Source of the DNA: an uncultured Eubacteriales bacterium
Lineage (GTDB): Bacteria; Bacillota; Clostridia; Oscillospirales; Oscillospiraceae
DNA: 37,268 nt
NCBI GenBank assembly: GCA_900551995.1
Contig: URXW01000016.1
Coordinates: 1-37,268 of the forward strand
Direction: 5' to 3'
Made by a program: the position numbers and the translations under genes. Of this stretch, positions 29,794 through 37,254 are shown piece after piece; the stretch's first letter is position 1, and each line of letters opens with the position of its first letter. Below the pieces are notes generated by a model, which was not told the DNA's origin, did no database searches, and saw only the letters and a program-made list of their open reading frames with translations.

Positions 29794-30678
29794 ATGACGG
29801 ATCACATCGCGGCGTACCGCGATTATCTGACCGAGGAGAAACACTCCTCCGCCAATACCCTCAGCTCCTATATCCGCGATCTGACCCAGTTCCAAAGCTG
29901 GCTGCTCTCCAACGGAGTGACGGATCTGCGTAAGGTGAAGAAGGAGACCATCAACGAGTACCTTCTGCACATGACCCACAGCGGCAAAAGCCCCGCCACC
30001 GTCACCCGCTCCACAGCGTCCATCAAATCCTTCTACGCCTACCTACTGCAATGCGGCGCGGTCAAGACGAACCCCGCCAAGAGCGTGGTAGCCATGAAGG
30101 TGGAGCGCAAGTTCCCGGAGATCCTCACCAACCGCGAGGTGGAGCTGTTTTTGGAGCAGCCCAAGTGCGTGGACGAAAAGGGCTTCCGTGACCACGCCAT
30201 GCTGGAGCTGCTGTACGCCACCGGCATCCGCGTCAGCGAGCTGATCGGTCTGGACGTGAACGACGTGAACCTCTCCGCCGGCTTCATCCGCTGCCGCAGC
30301 AAGGGGAAGGAGCGTATCGTGCCGCTGTACTCGGCGGCGGTGAAGGCATTGGAGGACTACGTCCGCGACATCCGTCCCCGTCTGATCGCCGACGAGGACG
30401 AGCCTGCTCTCTTCGTGAACATGAGCGGCGAGCGCATGAGCCGTCAGGGCTTCTGGAAGATCATCAAGCACTATCAGGAGAAGGCGGGGATCGAAAAGGA
30501 CATCACGCCCCACACCCTGCGCCACTCCTTCGCGGTGCACCTGCTGGAAAACGGTGCCGACCTGCGCTCCATCCAGGAGATGCTGGGACACGCGGACATC
30601 AGCTCCACGCAGATATACACCCATGTCATCAAAAAGCAGCTGAAGGACGTGTACAACAAGGCACATCCCCGCGCATGA
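29794..30678 (+). CDS. xerD: tyrosine recombinase XerD/XerC type
   Basis: A 294-residue chromosomal recombinase that would resolve chromosome dimers at dif. N-terminal SAM-like domain (1-100), catalytic domain (108-290) with R146 in GIRVSE, K170 in SKGKE, H240 and R243 in HTLRHSF, H266 in LGHADIS and Y275 in STQIYTH. Length and motifs are those of the housekeeping Xer proteins, and it lacks the arm-binding domain of the integrase at 1639. GAGAGAGGAGTGAGG precedes the ATG. Its place after spoIIM is the conserved Firmicute order. Confidence 0.93.
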   Translation: MTDHIAAYRDYLTEEKHSSANTLSSYIRDLTQFQSWLLSNGVTDLRKVKKETINEYLLHMTHSGKSPATVTRSTASIKSFYAYLLQCGAVKTNPAKSVVAMKVERKFPEILTNREVELFLEQPKCVDEKGFRDHAMLELLYATGIRVSELIGLDVNDVNLSAGFIRCRSKGKERIVPLYSAAVKALEDYVRDIRPRLIADEDEPALFVNMSGERMSRQGFWKIIKHYQEKAGIEKDITPHTLRHSFAVHLLENGADLRSIQEMLGHADISSTQIYTHVIKKQLKDVYNKAHPRA

Positions 30679-30715
30679 CCGCCTGCGCGGTATCCTTCGC
30701 CGACACGTGGTTTCG

Positions 30716-30743
30716 CCGCCCGGTTTTCACCGGGCGGTTTTCT
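30716..30743 (+). terminator. terminator of spoIIM-xerD
   Basis: CCGCCCGGT and ACCGGGCGG form a nine-bp stem with loop TTTC, followed by TTTTCT. Confidence 0.85.
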
Positions 30744-30744
30744 G

Positions 30745-30773
30745 TTGCTATTTCCGCCGGGCTTTGCTATAAT
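30745..30773 (+). promoter_or_regulatory. promoter of ruvCAB
   Basis: TTGCTA and perfect TATAAT with a 17-bp spacer, 31 bases before ruvC. Confidence 0.8.
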
Positions 30774-30804
30774 AGAACAAATGTTGTGAGGGGGAGGAGC
30801 GGCT

Positions 30805-31317
30805 ATGCGTATTTTGGGCATCGACCCCGGCATCGCGATCGTGGGCTTCGGTCTGATCGAGTCAGAGCGGGGCAGCGTCCGTATGCTGCAATACGGTGCC
30901 GTGACCACAGAGGCAGGGCTGCCGCTGGCGACCCGTCTGTTGCAGATCGAGAACGACATGACCGCGCTGATCGCCCAGCTCCAGCCGGACGAGATCGCTA
31001 TTGAGGAGCTGTTCTTCAGCAAGAACATCACCACCGGCATCGCCGTGGCGCACGGGCGCGGCGTCATTCTCTGCACGGCGGAGAAGCTGGGCGTCCCCAT
31101 CTGCGAATACACCCCCATGCAGGTGAAGCAGGCGGTGGTGGGTTACGGTCTGGCGGAGAAAAAGCAGGTCATGGACATGACGCGGCGGCTGCTGCACCTA
31201 AAGACCGTGCCGAAGCCCGACGACGCGGCGGATGCGCTGGCTATCGCCATCTGCCACGCCCGCAGTGCCACCAGCCTGCTGCGGCACAAAGACCCCAATG
31301 TGAAGGAGACAGTGTGA
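30805..31317 (+). CDS. ruvC: Holliday junction resolvase RuvC
   Basis: A 170-residue endonuclease that cuts Holliday junctions symmetrically as a dimer. The four catalytic acids are visible: D7 in GIDPG, E67 in AIEELFF, and D140 and D143 in KPDDAADALAIA. The start follows GGGGGAGGAGCGGCT. It is the first gene of ruvCAB; ruvA begins one base after its stop. Confidence 0.96.
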   Translation: MRILGIDPGIAIVGFGLIESERGSVRMLQYGAVTTEAGLPLATRLLQIENDMTALIAQLQPDEIAIEELFFSKNITTGIAVAHGRGVILCTAEKLGVPICEYTPMQVKQAVVGYGLAEKKQVMDMTRRLLHLKTVPKPDDAADALAIAICHARSATSLLRHKDPNVKETV

Positions 31318-31318
31318 G

Positions 31319-31921
31319 ATGTATTACTATGTGAACGGTACTGTGGCGGAGCTTGAGGGAGGCCTCGCGGTCATCGACTGCGGCGGCGTGGGCTACGCCT
31401 GCGCCACCACCAACTACACCCTCTCCCAGCTGAAAAAGGGCGCGCGGGCAAAGCTGTACACCTATCTGAACGTTCGGGAGGACGCCATGGAGCTGTTCGG
31501 CTTCGCCGACCAGAGCGAATTACGCAGCTTCAAGCTGCTCATCGGCGTGTCCGGCGTAGGGCCTCGGGCAGCACTGTCTATCCTGTCCGCCGTCACGCCC
31601 CAGCAGCTGGCTCTGGCGGTGGTGACGGAGGACGAGAAAGCCCTGACCGCCGCCAACGGCATCGGCAAAAAGACCGCCCAGCGCGTGATCTTGGAGCTGA
31701 AGGATAAGCTGGCAAGGGAGGAGGCGTTCACCTCCGGCGCGAAGGGCGGCGTATCTGTGGCTGCGGCGGTGTCCCACAGCAAGAAGAGCGAGGCGCAGGC
31801 GGCTCTGGCGGTGCTGGGCTACGGCAGCGCGGAGATCAACGCCGCCTTGAAGGACATCGACGTGGACGCGCTGACGCTGGAGGACATTATCCGCCAGGCG
31901 TTGAAACGCATGATGAAGTAG
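31319..31921 (+). CDS. ruvA: Holliday junction DNA helicase subunit RuvA
   Basis: A 200-residue junction-binding protein that forms tetramers and loads RuvB. Domain I (1-62, OB fold) begins MYYYVNGTVAELEGG; domain II (65-140) has two helix-hairpin-helix motifs, LIGVSGVGPRAALSIL and ANGIGKKTAQRVILELK; a flexible linker leads to domain III (155-200), which contacts RuvB. There is one base between the ruvC stop and this ATG, so translation is coupled. Confidence 0.96.
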   Translation: MYYYVNGTVAELEGGLAVIDCGGVGYACATTNYTLSQLKKGARAKLYTYLNVREDAMELFGFADQSELRSFKLLIGVSGVGPRAALSILSAVTPQQLALAVVTEDEKALTAANGIGKKTAQRVILELKDKLAREEAFTSGAKGGVSVAAAVSHSKKSEAQAALAVLGYGSAEINAALKDIDVDALTLEDIIRQALKRMMK

Positions 31922-31934
31922 GGGAGGGACGCAC

Positions 31935-32975
31935 ATGAGCATTGATTTCGGAGCCGATCTGTACGAGGAGCCTATCGTCGCCAAGACGTTTCTCAACGAG
32001 GACACCGGCGAGACGTCTCTCCGCCCGCACACGCTTTCGGAATACATCGGGCAGGAGAAGGCGAAGCAGAACCTCTCCATCTTCATCGAGGCCGCCCGCC
32101 GCCGCACGGAGCCGCTGGATCACGTCCTGCTCCACGGCCCTCCGGGACTGGGCAAGACGACGCTGGCGGGTATTATCGCCCAGGAGATGGGCGTCAACAT
32201 CCGCATCACCTCCGGCCCCGCCATTGAAAAGCCCGGCGATCTGGCGGCACTGCTGACGAACCTCAGCGAAAATGACATCCTCTTTGTGGATGAGATCCAC
32301 CGCCTGAACCGTGCGGTGGAGGAGATCCTCTACCCGGCGATGGAGGATTACGCCATCGACATCATCATCGGCAAGGGCCCCTCGGCGAACTCCATCCGCC
32401 TGGATCTGCCCAAATTCACGCTGATCGGTGCCACCACGCGGGCGGGCTCCCTGTCCGCGCCGCTGCGTGACCGCTTCGGCGTCACCCTGCGGCTGGAGCT
32501 GTACACGCCGGAGGAGCTGGCGAAGATCGTCACGCGCAGTGCCGGCATTTTGAACGTCCCCATCGAGACGGAGGGAGCCATGGAGATCGCCCGCCGCTCC
32601 CGCGGCACACCCCGTATCGCCAACCGTATGCTGCGCCGCGTCCGGGACTTCGCCCAGGTGATGGCGGACGGCGTGATCACCAAGGAGGTGGCTGACCGGG
32701 CACTGCTGTCGCTGGAGGTGGACTTCCTCGGGCTGGACAACGTGGACAGGCGTATGCTCCGGGCGATCATCGAAAACTACGGCGGCGGCCCCGTGGGACT
32801 GGACACGCTGGCGGCCACCATCGGGGAGGAATCCGTCACGCTGGAGGATGTGTACGAGCCCTACCTCATGCAGCTGGGCTTCCTGACCCGCACCCCCCGC
32901 GGACGCTGCGTCACCCAGAGGGCATACGAGCACCTGCATATCGCGTTTGCGGGACAACAACAGCTGGAATTATAA
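31935..32975 (+). CDS. ruvB: Holliday junction DNA helicase RuvB
   Basis: A 346-residue AAA+ motor for branch migration. Walker A GPPGLGKT is at 68-75, Walker B is ILFVDEIHR, followed by sensor and arginine-finger segments (LIGATTRAGSL, PLRDRFG) and a C-terminal winged helix (LGFLTRTPRGR). The start follows GGGGAGGGACGCAC. It completes the resolvasome operon. No clear terminator follows in the 126 bp before the sigma-factor gene. Confidence 0.97.
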   Translation: MSIDFGADLYEEPIVAKTFLNEDTGETSLRPHTLSEYIGQEKAKQNLSIFIEAARRRTEPLDHVLLHGPPGLGKTTLAGIIAQEMGVNIRITSGPAIEKPGDLAALLTNLSENDILFVDEIHRLNRAVEEILYPAMEDYAIDIIIGKGPSANSIRLDLPKFTLIGATTRAGSLSAPLRDRFGVTLRLELYTPEELAKIVTRSAGILNVPIETEGAMEIARRSRGTPRIANRMLRRVRDFAQVMADGVITKEVADRALLSLEVDFLGLDNVDRRMLRAIIENYGGGPVGLDTLAATIGEESVTLEDVYEPYLMQLGFLTRTPRGRCVTQRAYEHLHIAFAGQQQLEL

Positions 32976-33066
32976 GCGCGAGACGTGATATTGACGGAAT
33001 TTCCGTTGATTTTCCGGGCGAAAGCCGTCTATTTTGAGTTATTTTTGACAAACTTTCTCAGGTCAC

Positions 33067-33096
33067 TTGACAAATTATTTTGCAAAAAGGTATAAT
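33067..33096 (+). promoter_or_regulatory. promoter of the sigH-like gene, close to its start codon
   Basis: TTGACA and perfect TATAAT with an 18-bp spacer. The -10 box ends at 33096, so transcription should begin near 33102-33104, which is the ATG itself. A second TTGACA at 33047-33052 has no matching -10. Confidence 0.75.
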
Positions 33097-33101
33097 GCTA
33101 A

Positions 33102-33725
33102 ATGGTGAATGATACACGAGCAGAATATGACCGTATGCAGACCCTGCGCGACGAGGAGCTGTGCGCCTTGGTAAAGACCGGCAGCCGCGACGCGGAGGAG
33201 ATTCTGGTAAGCCGCTACCATCGTCTGGTGCGCTCCTGTGCCCGTCCGTACTTTCTGGCGGGCGGCGATAACGAGGATCTGCTGCAGGAGGGAATGTTCG
33301 GTCTTATAAAGGCAATACGGGAGTACGAATCGGGGCACGACGCCTCCTTCTGTACCTTCGCCGAGACGTGCATCCGCCGGCGGCTCTACTCTGCCCTGCG
33401 CGCCGCCGCCTCCGGCAAGCATTCACCGCTGAACCAAGCCGTTCCTCTGGATACCTCTTTCTTTGACGCGAATCTCTCCTTTGCCCATGTCGATCCCGAA
33501 GGGTGGGTCATCGACCGCGAAAAAACTGCTGCTCTGCTGGAACATACGCGCAAGCTGCTGTCCGAATTCGAGGTAAAGATTTTAGGGTATTATTTGGACG
33601 GTCTCACCTGCCGTGAGATCGCAGAGACTGTGGGCAAGTCCCCCAAATCGGTGGACAATGCCGTGCAGCGTATGCGCCGCAAAATAGCGCGGCAGCTTCT
33701 ATCCGGCGACATCAGCAAAGGCTGA
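33102..33725 (+). CDS. sigH: SigH-like (Spo0H) RNA polymerase sigma factor
   Basis: A 207-residue sigma-70 family factor. Region 2 (about 35-95) contains NEDLLQEGMFGLIKAIREYE, typical of the core-binding and -10 reading helices; region 4 (about 145-200) contains ILGYYLDGLTCREIAETVGKSPKSVDNAVQRMRRKI, a helix-turn-helix for the -35. Order, length and the LYLDG-type segment fit SigH, which drives early stationary-phase and sporulation genes. The ATG at 33102 coincides with the predicted transcript start and has no ribosome site; the alternative ATG at 33135 also lacks one, but keeps all domains. It follows ruvB in the same direction. Confidence 0.85.
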   Translation: MVNDTRAEYDRMQTLRDEELCALVKTGSRDAEEILVSRYHRLVRSCARPYFLAGGDNEDLLQEGMFGLIKAIREYESGHDASFCTFAETCIRRRLYSALRAAASGKHSPLNQAVPLDTSFFDANLSFAHVDPEGWVIDREKTAALLEHTRKLLSEFEVKILGYYLDGLTCREIAETVGKSPKSVDNAVQRMRRKIARQLLSGDISKG

Positions 33726-33760
33726 GCGCAATATATTTTTCTCAAAGAGAGGGTAACATC

Positions 33761-34039
33761 ATGTACGAAGACAAGACCTTAGTGTGCAAAGAGTGCGGCA
33801 ATGAGTTCGTTTTCACCGCCGGTGAGCAGGAGTTCTACGCTGAGCGCGGTTTCCAGAACGAGCCCCAGCGCTGCAAGGCCTGCCGCGATGCGCGCAAGAA
33901 CGCTGCCCGCGGTCCCCGCGAGTATTTCACCGCTGTCTGTGCTGCCTGCGGCGGCGAGGCAAAGGTGCCCTTCGAGCCCAAGAGCGACCGTCCTGTGTAT
34001 TGCAGCGACTGCTTCGCCAAGATGCGTGAGAACGGCTGA
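33761..34039 (+). CDS. double zinc-ribbon small protein (zf-trcl plus CxxC-x17-CxxC)
   Basis: A 92-residue protein with two zinc-binding parts. Residues 7-43 (LVCKECGNEFVFTAGEQEF to RCKACRDARK) match the probable zinc-ribbon zf-trcl domain. Residues 61-85 are CAAC, 17 residues, CSDC, the CxxC-x17-CxxC domain. All eight cysteines are present. The ribosome site is GAGAGGG. It lies 35 bp after the sigma-factor gene and may share its transcript, then ends at a terminator. Partner and function are unknown; nucleic-acid or protein binding is likely for such ribbons. Confidence 0.85.
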   Translation: MYEDKTLVCKECGNEFVFTAGEQEFYAERGFQNEPQRCKACRDARKNAARGPREYFTAVCAACGGEAKVPFEPKSDRPVYCSDCFAKMRENG

Positions 34040-34074
34040 TCTGCTGACTGCACACTGTTAAGTAGATAAAAGAT

Positions 34075-34104
34075 CGCCCTCCGGTGCGCCGGAGGGCGGT
34101 TTTA
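34075..34104 (+). terminator. terminator of the zinc-ribbon gene
   Basis: CGCCCTCCGG and CCGGAGGGCG form a ten-bp stem with loop TGCG, followed by GTTTTAT. Confidence 0.85.
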
Positions 34105-34129
34105 TATGCCCATTACTGTAAAAATCCTG

Positions 34130-34158
34130 TTGAATCTTTCAGCATTTTGGGATATACT
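34130..34158 (+). promoter_or_regulatory. promoter of the DUF1858 gene
   Basis: TTGAAT and TATACT with a 17-bp spacer, 33 bases before the ATG at 34192. Confidence 0.7.
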
Positions 34159-34191
34159 ATCCTCACAAATACAATTTGGAGGTTTCTCAAC

Positions 34192-34404
34192 ATGATCGAG
34201 ATCACTAAGGACACCATCATCGGTGACATTCTGGACGTCGCCCCCCAGACCGCGCCCATCTTCCTGTCCATCGGGATGCACTGCTTGGGCTGCCCCTCCT
34301 CCCGTGGCGAGACGGTGGAGGAGGCCTGCGCCGTCCACGGCATCGACGTGGACAAGCTGCTGGCGGTCGTCAACGAAGAGGCGAACAAGCCCGTTGCCGA
34401 GTAA
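34192..34404 (+). CDS. DUF1858 domain protein
   Basis: A 70-residue protein that is almost wholly one DUF1858 domain, the type linked with hybrid-cluster proteins and ScdA N-termini. The pattern TKDTIIGDILDVAPQTAPIF then GMHCLGCPSSRGETVEEAC is characteristic; the CLGC pair (C32, C35) is a likely redox disulfide or metal site. The start at 34192 follows TTGGAGG; the longer frame upstream runs through a terminator and promoter. It is a single gene. The family's exact role is not settled; redox or nitrosative-stress functions are suggested for relatives. Confidence 0.85.
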   Translation: MIEITKDTIIGDILDVAPQTAPIFLSIGMHCLGCPSSRGETVEEACAVHGIDVDKLLAVVNEEANKPVAE

Positions 34405-34414
34405 GTAGAAACGT

Positions 34415-34450
34415 TGCCACGCATACGCTTGCGTATGCGTGGCAGTTTGT
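34415..34450 (+). terminator. terminator of the DUF1858 gene
   Basis: TGCCACGCATACGC and GCGTATGCGTGGCA form a perfect 14-bp stem with a TT loop, followed by GTTTGTGT. The start of trmK is 16 bases past the stem, so read-through may supply trmK. Confidence 0.75.
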
Positions 34451-34460
34451 GTAGGGAGCT

Positions 34461-35153
34461 ATGGAAAAACGACTGCAATTACAGCCGCGCCTCCGGCTGC
34501 TGGCGGACATGGTGCCGCAGGGCGGCCGCTTGGCGGACATCGGCACCGACCACGGCTATTTACCGGTCTGGCTGCTGCAAAGAGGGCGCATCGAGGGGGC
34601 AATCGCCGCCGACATCGGGGCGGAGCCGCTGGCGCACGCACGGCGCACGGCGGCGGAGTACGGCATCGGGAATATCGACTTCCGCCTGTGCGACGGGTTG
34701 TCCGGCATCGCGCCGGAGGAGGCGGATTCGGTGGTCATCGCCGGCATGGGCGGCGAGACGATCATCGCCATACTGTCCGCTGCCCCGTGGACGAAGGACG
34801 GGCAGCACACGCTGCTGCTGCAACCCATGACAAAAGCCGCTGACCTGCGCCGTTGGCTATCTGTAAACGGATATTGCTTTACAGAGGAGCGGCTGGTGCG
34901 GGACAAGAATTATCTATATCCCGTGCTGCGCGTAAAGGGCGGAGCATGGGGAGAATTGACGGAATTGCAGGCACTGACCGGCGTTTTGCTGGCGGATGAC
35001 CCGCTGTACGGAGAGTACCTCGCCCAGAATGAGGAGAAGCTCCGCCGCGCCGCCGAGGGGCTGCGCCGCAGCGGCAGGGAGGACGCCGCCCGCCGCGCCG
35101 GGGAGCTGGAGCGTCTGGCGGACGACATCGGACACATAAGGAGTACAACATGA
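34461..35153 (+). CDS. trmK: tRNA (adenine-22-N1)-methyltransferase TrmK
   Basis: A 230-residue SAM-dependent methyltransferase that in Bacillus makes m1A22 in tRNA. The Rossmann motif ADIGTDHGYLPVWLL is at 25-39, the acidic ribose-binding loop is AIAADIGAEPL, and the catalytic region VIAGMGGETIIAIL is near 93-106. A helical C-terminal extension (about 165-225) is typical of TrmK. GTAGGGAGCT gives a modest ribosome site. It overlaps the Nif3-like gene by four bases (ATGA), the conserved YqfN-YqfO pair of Firmicutes. No separate promoter is clear. Confidence 0.92.
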   Translation: MEKRLQLQPRLRLLADMVPQGGRLADIGTDHGYLPVWLLQRGRIEGAIAADIGAEPLAHARRTAAEYGIGNIDFRLCDGLSGIAPEEADSVVIAGMGGETIIAILSAAPWTKDGQHTLLLQPMTKAADLRRWLSVNGYCFTEERLVRDKNYLYPVLRVKGGAWGELTELQALTGVLLADDPLYGEYLAQNEEKLRRAAEGLRRSGREDAARRAGELERLADDIGHIRSTT

Positions 35154-35935
35154 ACACAGTACGGAACATCGAGCAGAGTCTGTATGCGTGGGCACCCCGT
35201 GCGCTGGCGGAGAGCTGGGACAATGTGGGACTGCTGGTGGGCGACCCGGAGGCGGTCGTGGATACCGTCTTGGTGGCGTTGGACATCACGCCGCAGGTGG
35301 TGGCGGAGGCTGTCGAAAAAAACTGCCAGCTGATCGTGGCGCACCACCCGGTCATGAACTGTGCGTGGCATCAGGTGCAGACCGTCCGCACCGATGACCG
35401 GCAGGGGAGAGTGCTCACGGAGCTGATCCGCCACAGCGTCGCCGCCATTTGTATGCACACGAATCTGGACGCGGCGGAGGGCGGCGTCAACGACCTGCTG
35501 GCGGAAAAACTGGGACTTTCCGAGCTTACACCGCTGACGGAGGAAAAAATAGGGCGCATCGGCACGCTAAAATGCGAAATACCCCTTGTGGAGTTCACCC
35601 ATTTTGTGATAGAATCTTTGGGATGCAACGGTTTGCGCTATGTGGACGGGGGACGACCTGTCCGCCGGGTGGCGGTGGGCGGCGGTGCCTGCAGCTGCTA
35701 CATTCCGCAGGCGGTTGCCGCAGGCTGCGACACCTTTGTGACCTCTGACCTGAAGTACAACGACTTTTTGGACACGGAGGGGCTGAACCTGATCGACGCG
35801 GGACACTTCCCCACGGAAAACGTGGTGTGCACCGCGCTGCGGGATCGGCTGCGCGAGGCGTTCCCCGCAGCCAACATATTATGTTCGACCTCGCACAGCC
35901 GCGAGGTCATCCAATACTGCATAAAGGAGAAGTAA
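35150..35935 (+). CDS. Nif3-like dinuclear metal centre protein
   Basis: A 261-residue member of the NIF3/GTP cyclohydrolase-like family, which forms hexamers with two metal ions per subunit. Metal-binding segments: IVAHHPVMN with H65 and H66, HTNLDAAEGGVND with an aspartate, and DAGHFPTENVV near the C-terminus with His and Glu. It lacks the extra middle domain of long family members such as YqfO. Start ATG overlaps the trmK stop. The biochemical role of this family in bacteria is unsettled; its constant place beside trmK suggests a link with tRNA methylation or nucleotide repair. Confidence 0.92.
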   Translation: MNTVRNIEQSLYAWAPRALAESWDNVGLLVGDPEAVVDTVLVALDITPQVVAEAVEKNCQLIVAHHPVMNCAWHQVQTVRTDDRQGRVLTELIRHSVAAICMHTNLDAAEGGVNDLLAEKLGLSELTPLTEEKIGRIGTLKCEIPLVEFTHFVIESLGCNGLRYVDGGRPVRRVAVGGGACSCYIPQAVAAGCDTFVTSDLKYNDFLDTEGLNLIDAGHFPTENVVCTALRDRLREAFPAANILCSTSHSREVIQYCIKEK

Positions 35936-35938
35936 ACC

Positions 35939-36673
35939 ATGTCAGGACATTCCAAGTGGCACAATATTCAAAAGACCAAGGGTGCGGCGGACGCCAAGCG
36001 CAGTGCCGCGTTCACCAAGATCGCCAAGGAGATCATCGTCGCCGTCAAGCAGGGCGGCAGCGGCGACCCTAACAATAACTCCCGCCTTGCCACCGTTATC
36101 GCCAAGGCGAAGGCGGCCAATATGCCCAACGACAACATCAAGCGCACCATCGACAAGGCTCTGGGCTCCGGCAACACCGACAACTACGAGGCGGTCACCT
36201 ACGAGGGCTACGGACCCTGCGGCGTGGCGGTGATCGTGGAGGCTCTGACCGACAACCGCCAGCGCACCGCGCCGGAGATCCGCCACTACTTCGACAAGTT
36301 TGGCAAGGGCATGGGCGCGCAGGGCTGCGTCAGCTGGTCTTTTGACCGCAAGGGCGTTATCATCATCAACAACGAGGAAGGCGAGCTGGACGAGGACACC
36401 GTGATGATGGATGCGCTGGAGGCCGGTGCCGAGGATATGCAGGCGGACGGCCCTGTGTTCGAGATCACCACCGACCCCGACGGCTTCAACGAGGTGGTAA
36501 AGGTGTTGGAGAACAAGGGCTATACCTTCGAGAGCGCGGAGATCGAGATGGTGCCCCAGAACTATGTAGTGATGACCAACGAGGACGACGTCCGCAGCAT
36601 GACGAAGCTTCTGGATATGCTGGACGACAACGAGGACGTGCAGAACGTCTGGCATAACTGGCAGCAGGATTGA
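35939..36673 (+). CDS. yebC: YebC/PmpR family protein
   Basis: A 244-residue cytoplasmic protein with the signature start MSGHSKWHNIQKTKGAADAKR, followed by VKQGGSGDPNNNSRLATVIAKAKAANMP and YEGYGPCGVAVIVEALTDNRQRT. The length is standard. The family is called a transcriptional regulator, and some members help translation of proline-rich stretches. AAAGGAG overlaps the end of the Nif3-like gene, with three bases between stop and start, so it is probably the third gene of that operon. Confidence 0.96.
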   Translation: MSGHSKWHNIQKTKGAADAKRSAAFTKIAKEIIVAVKQGGSGDPNNNSRLATVIAKAKAANMPNDNIKRTIDKALGSGNTDNYEAVTYEGYGPCGVAVIVEALTDNRQRTAPEIRHYFDKFGKGMGAQGCVSWSFDRKGVIIINNEEGELDEDTVMMDALEAGAEDMQADGPVFEITTDPDGFNEVVKVLENKGYTFESAEIEMVPQNYVVMTNEDDVRSMTKLLDMLDDNEDVQNVWHNWQQD

Positions 36674-36712
36674 TCGCGGCCGGGAGGCAAAAAAAGCCAA
36701 GGAGGGCGAAAG

Positions 36713-37165
36713 ATGGCAGATATTCGGTGCTCCAGATGCGGACATTTTGCATTTCCTTCGGGTCTTTCCAAAGAATACAAAAAATGGGGTGGAGAGGTTC
36801 TTTGCGATAGCTGCTACGCAGATCTGACGCGGGAGATAGAATCGCTGCCGGAGGAGGCGCGCAAAGCCAAAGAAGAAGCCGAGCTGGCAGCCATAAAGGC
36901 CGCAAGGAAAGAGCGGGAGGACAGAGGCCAGCTCTCTATCGACCCCAGCAGCGAGCGGAACACTGTCGCCACGGTCTTAAAGGTATTTGCGATCATCAAT
37001 GCGATCGTGGGCGTCATTCTCGCTTTTTCTGTGAGTTATGATTATTATTCTTTGGTCGGTATCATATTCTGCGCCTGTCTGATAGGTGTGAGTTTTATCA
37101 TTTACGCCTTCGGCGAGGTGATCGAGCTTCTGCATGAGATCAAACTGAACACGCGAAAAAAATAA
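36713..37165 (+). CDS. zinc-ribbon protein with two membrane helices, unknown
   Basis: A 150-residue protein. The N-terminus has two CxxC pairs (IRCSRCGHFAF and LCDSCYADL, residues 6-9 and 31-34), a zinc-ribbon arrangement. A charged helical stretch (about 40-80, rich in Glu, Ala and Lys) follows, then two hydrophobic helices (about 89-106 and 111-132) joined by a short loop, and a short basic tail. AAGGAGGGCGAAAG gives a strong ribosome site. It follows yebC by 39 bp. I do not recognise the family; base composition is a little more AT-rich than its neighbours. Confidence 0.72.
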   Translation: MADIRCSRCGHFAFPSGLSKEYKKWGGEVLCDSCYADLTREIESLPEEARKAKEEAELAAIKAARKEREDRGQLSIDPSSERNTVATVLKVFAIINAIVGVILAFSVSYDYYSLVGIIFCACLIGVSFIIYAFGEVIELLHEIKLNTRKK

Positions 37166-37188
37166 TTAGGAAGCAGCCAATTATCAAA

Positions 37189-37214
37189 GGGCGGCGGGAG
37201 TGATCCCGCCGCCC
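37189..37214 (+). terminator. GC hairpin after the last gene
   Basis: GGGCGGCGGGA and TCCCGCCGCCC form an 11-bp stem with loop GTGA. There is no T-run after it. Confidence 0.6.
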
Positions 37215-37215
37215 T

Positions 37216-37254
37216 CAGGCTGTCGAAAAAGCCGTCGGCTTTTTCGACAGCCTG
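37216..37254. terminator. 18-bp perfect inverted repeat, bidirectional terminator or repeat element
   Basis: CAGGCTGTCGAAAAAGCC and GGCTTTTTCGACAGCCTG are exact inverses around GTC. The internal A5/T5 makes it unlike a classic terminator with a trailing T-run, but it would fold very stably on both strands. It directly follows the GC hairpin at 37189. Confidence 0.65.

Noticed and set aside
29794..30678. The XerD-like gene as a second mobile-element integrase
   Set aside because: It lacks the arm-binding domain, has the length and motifs of housekeeping Xer proteins, and sits in the conserved spoIIM-xerD order.
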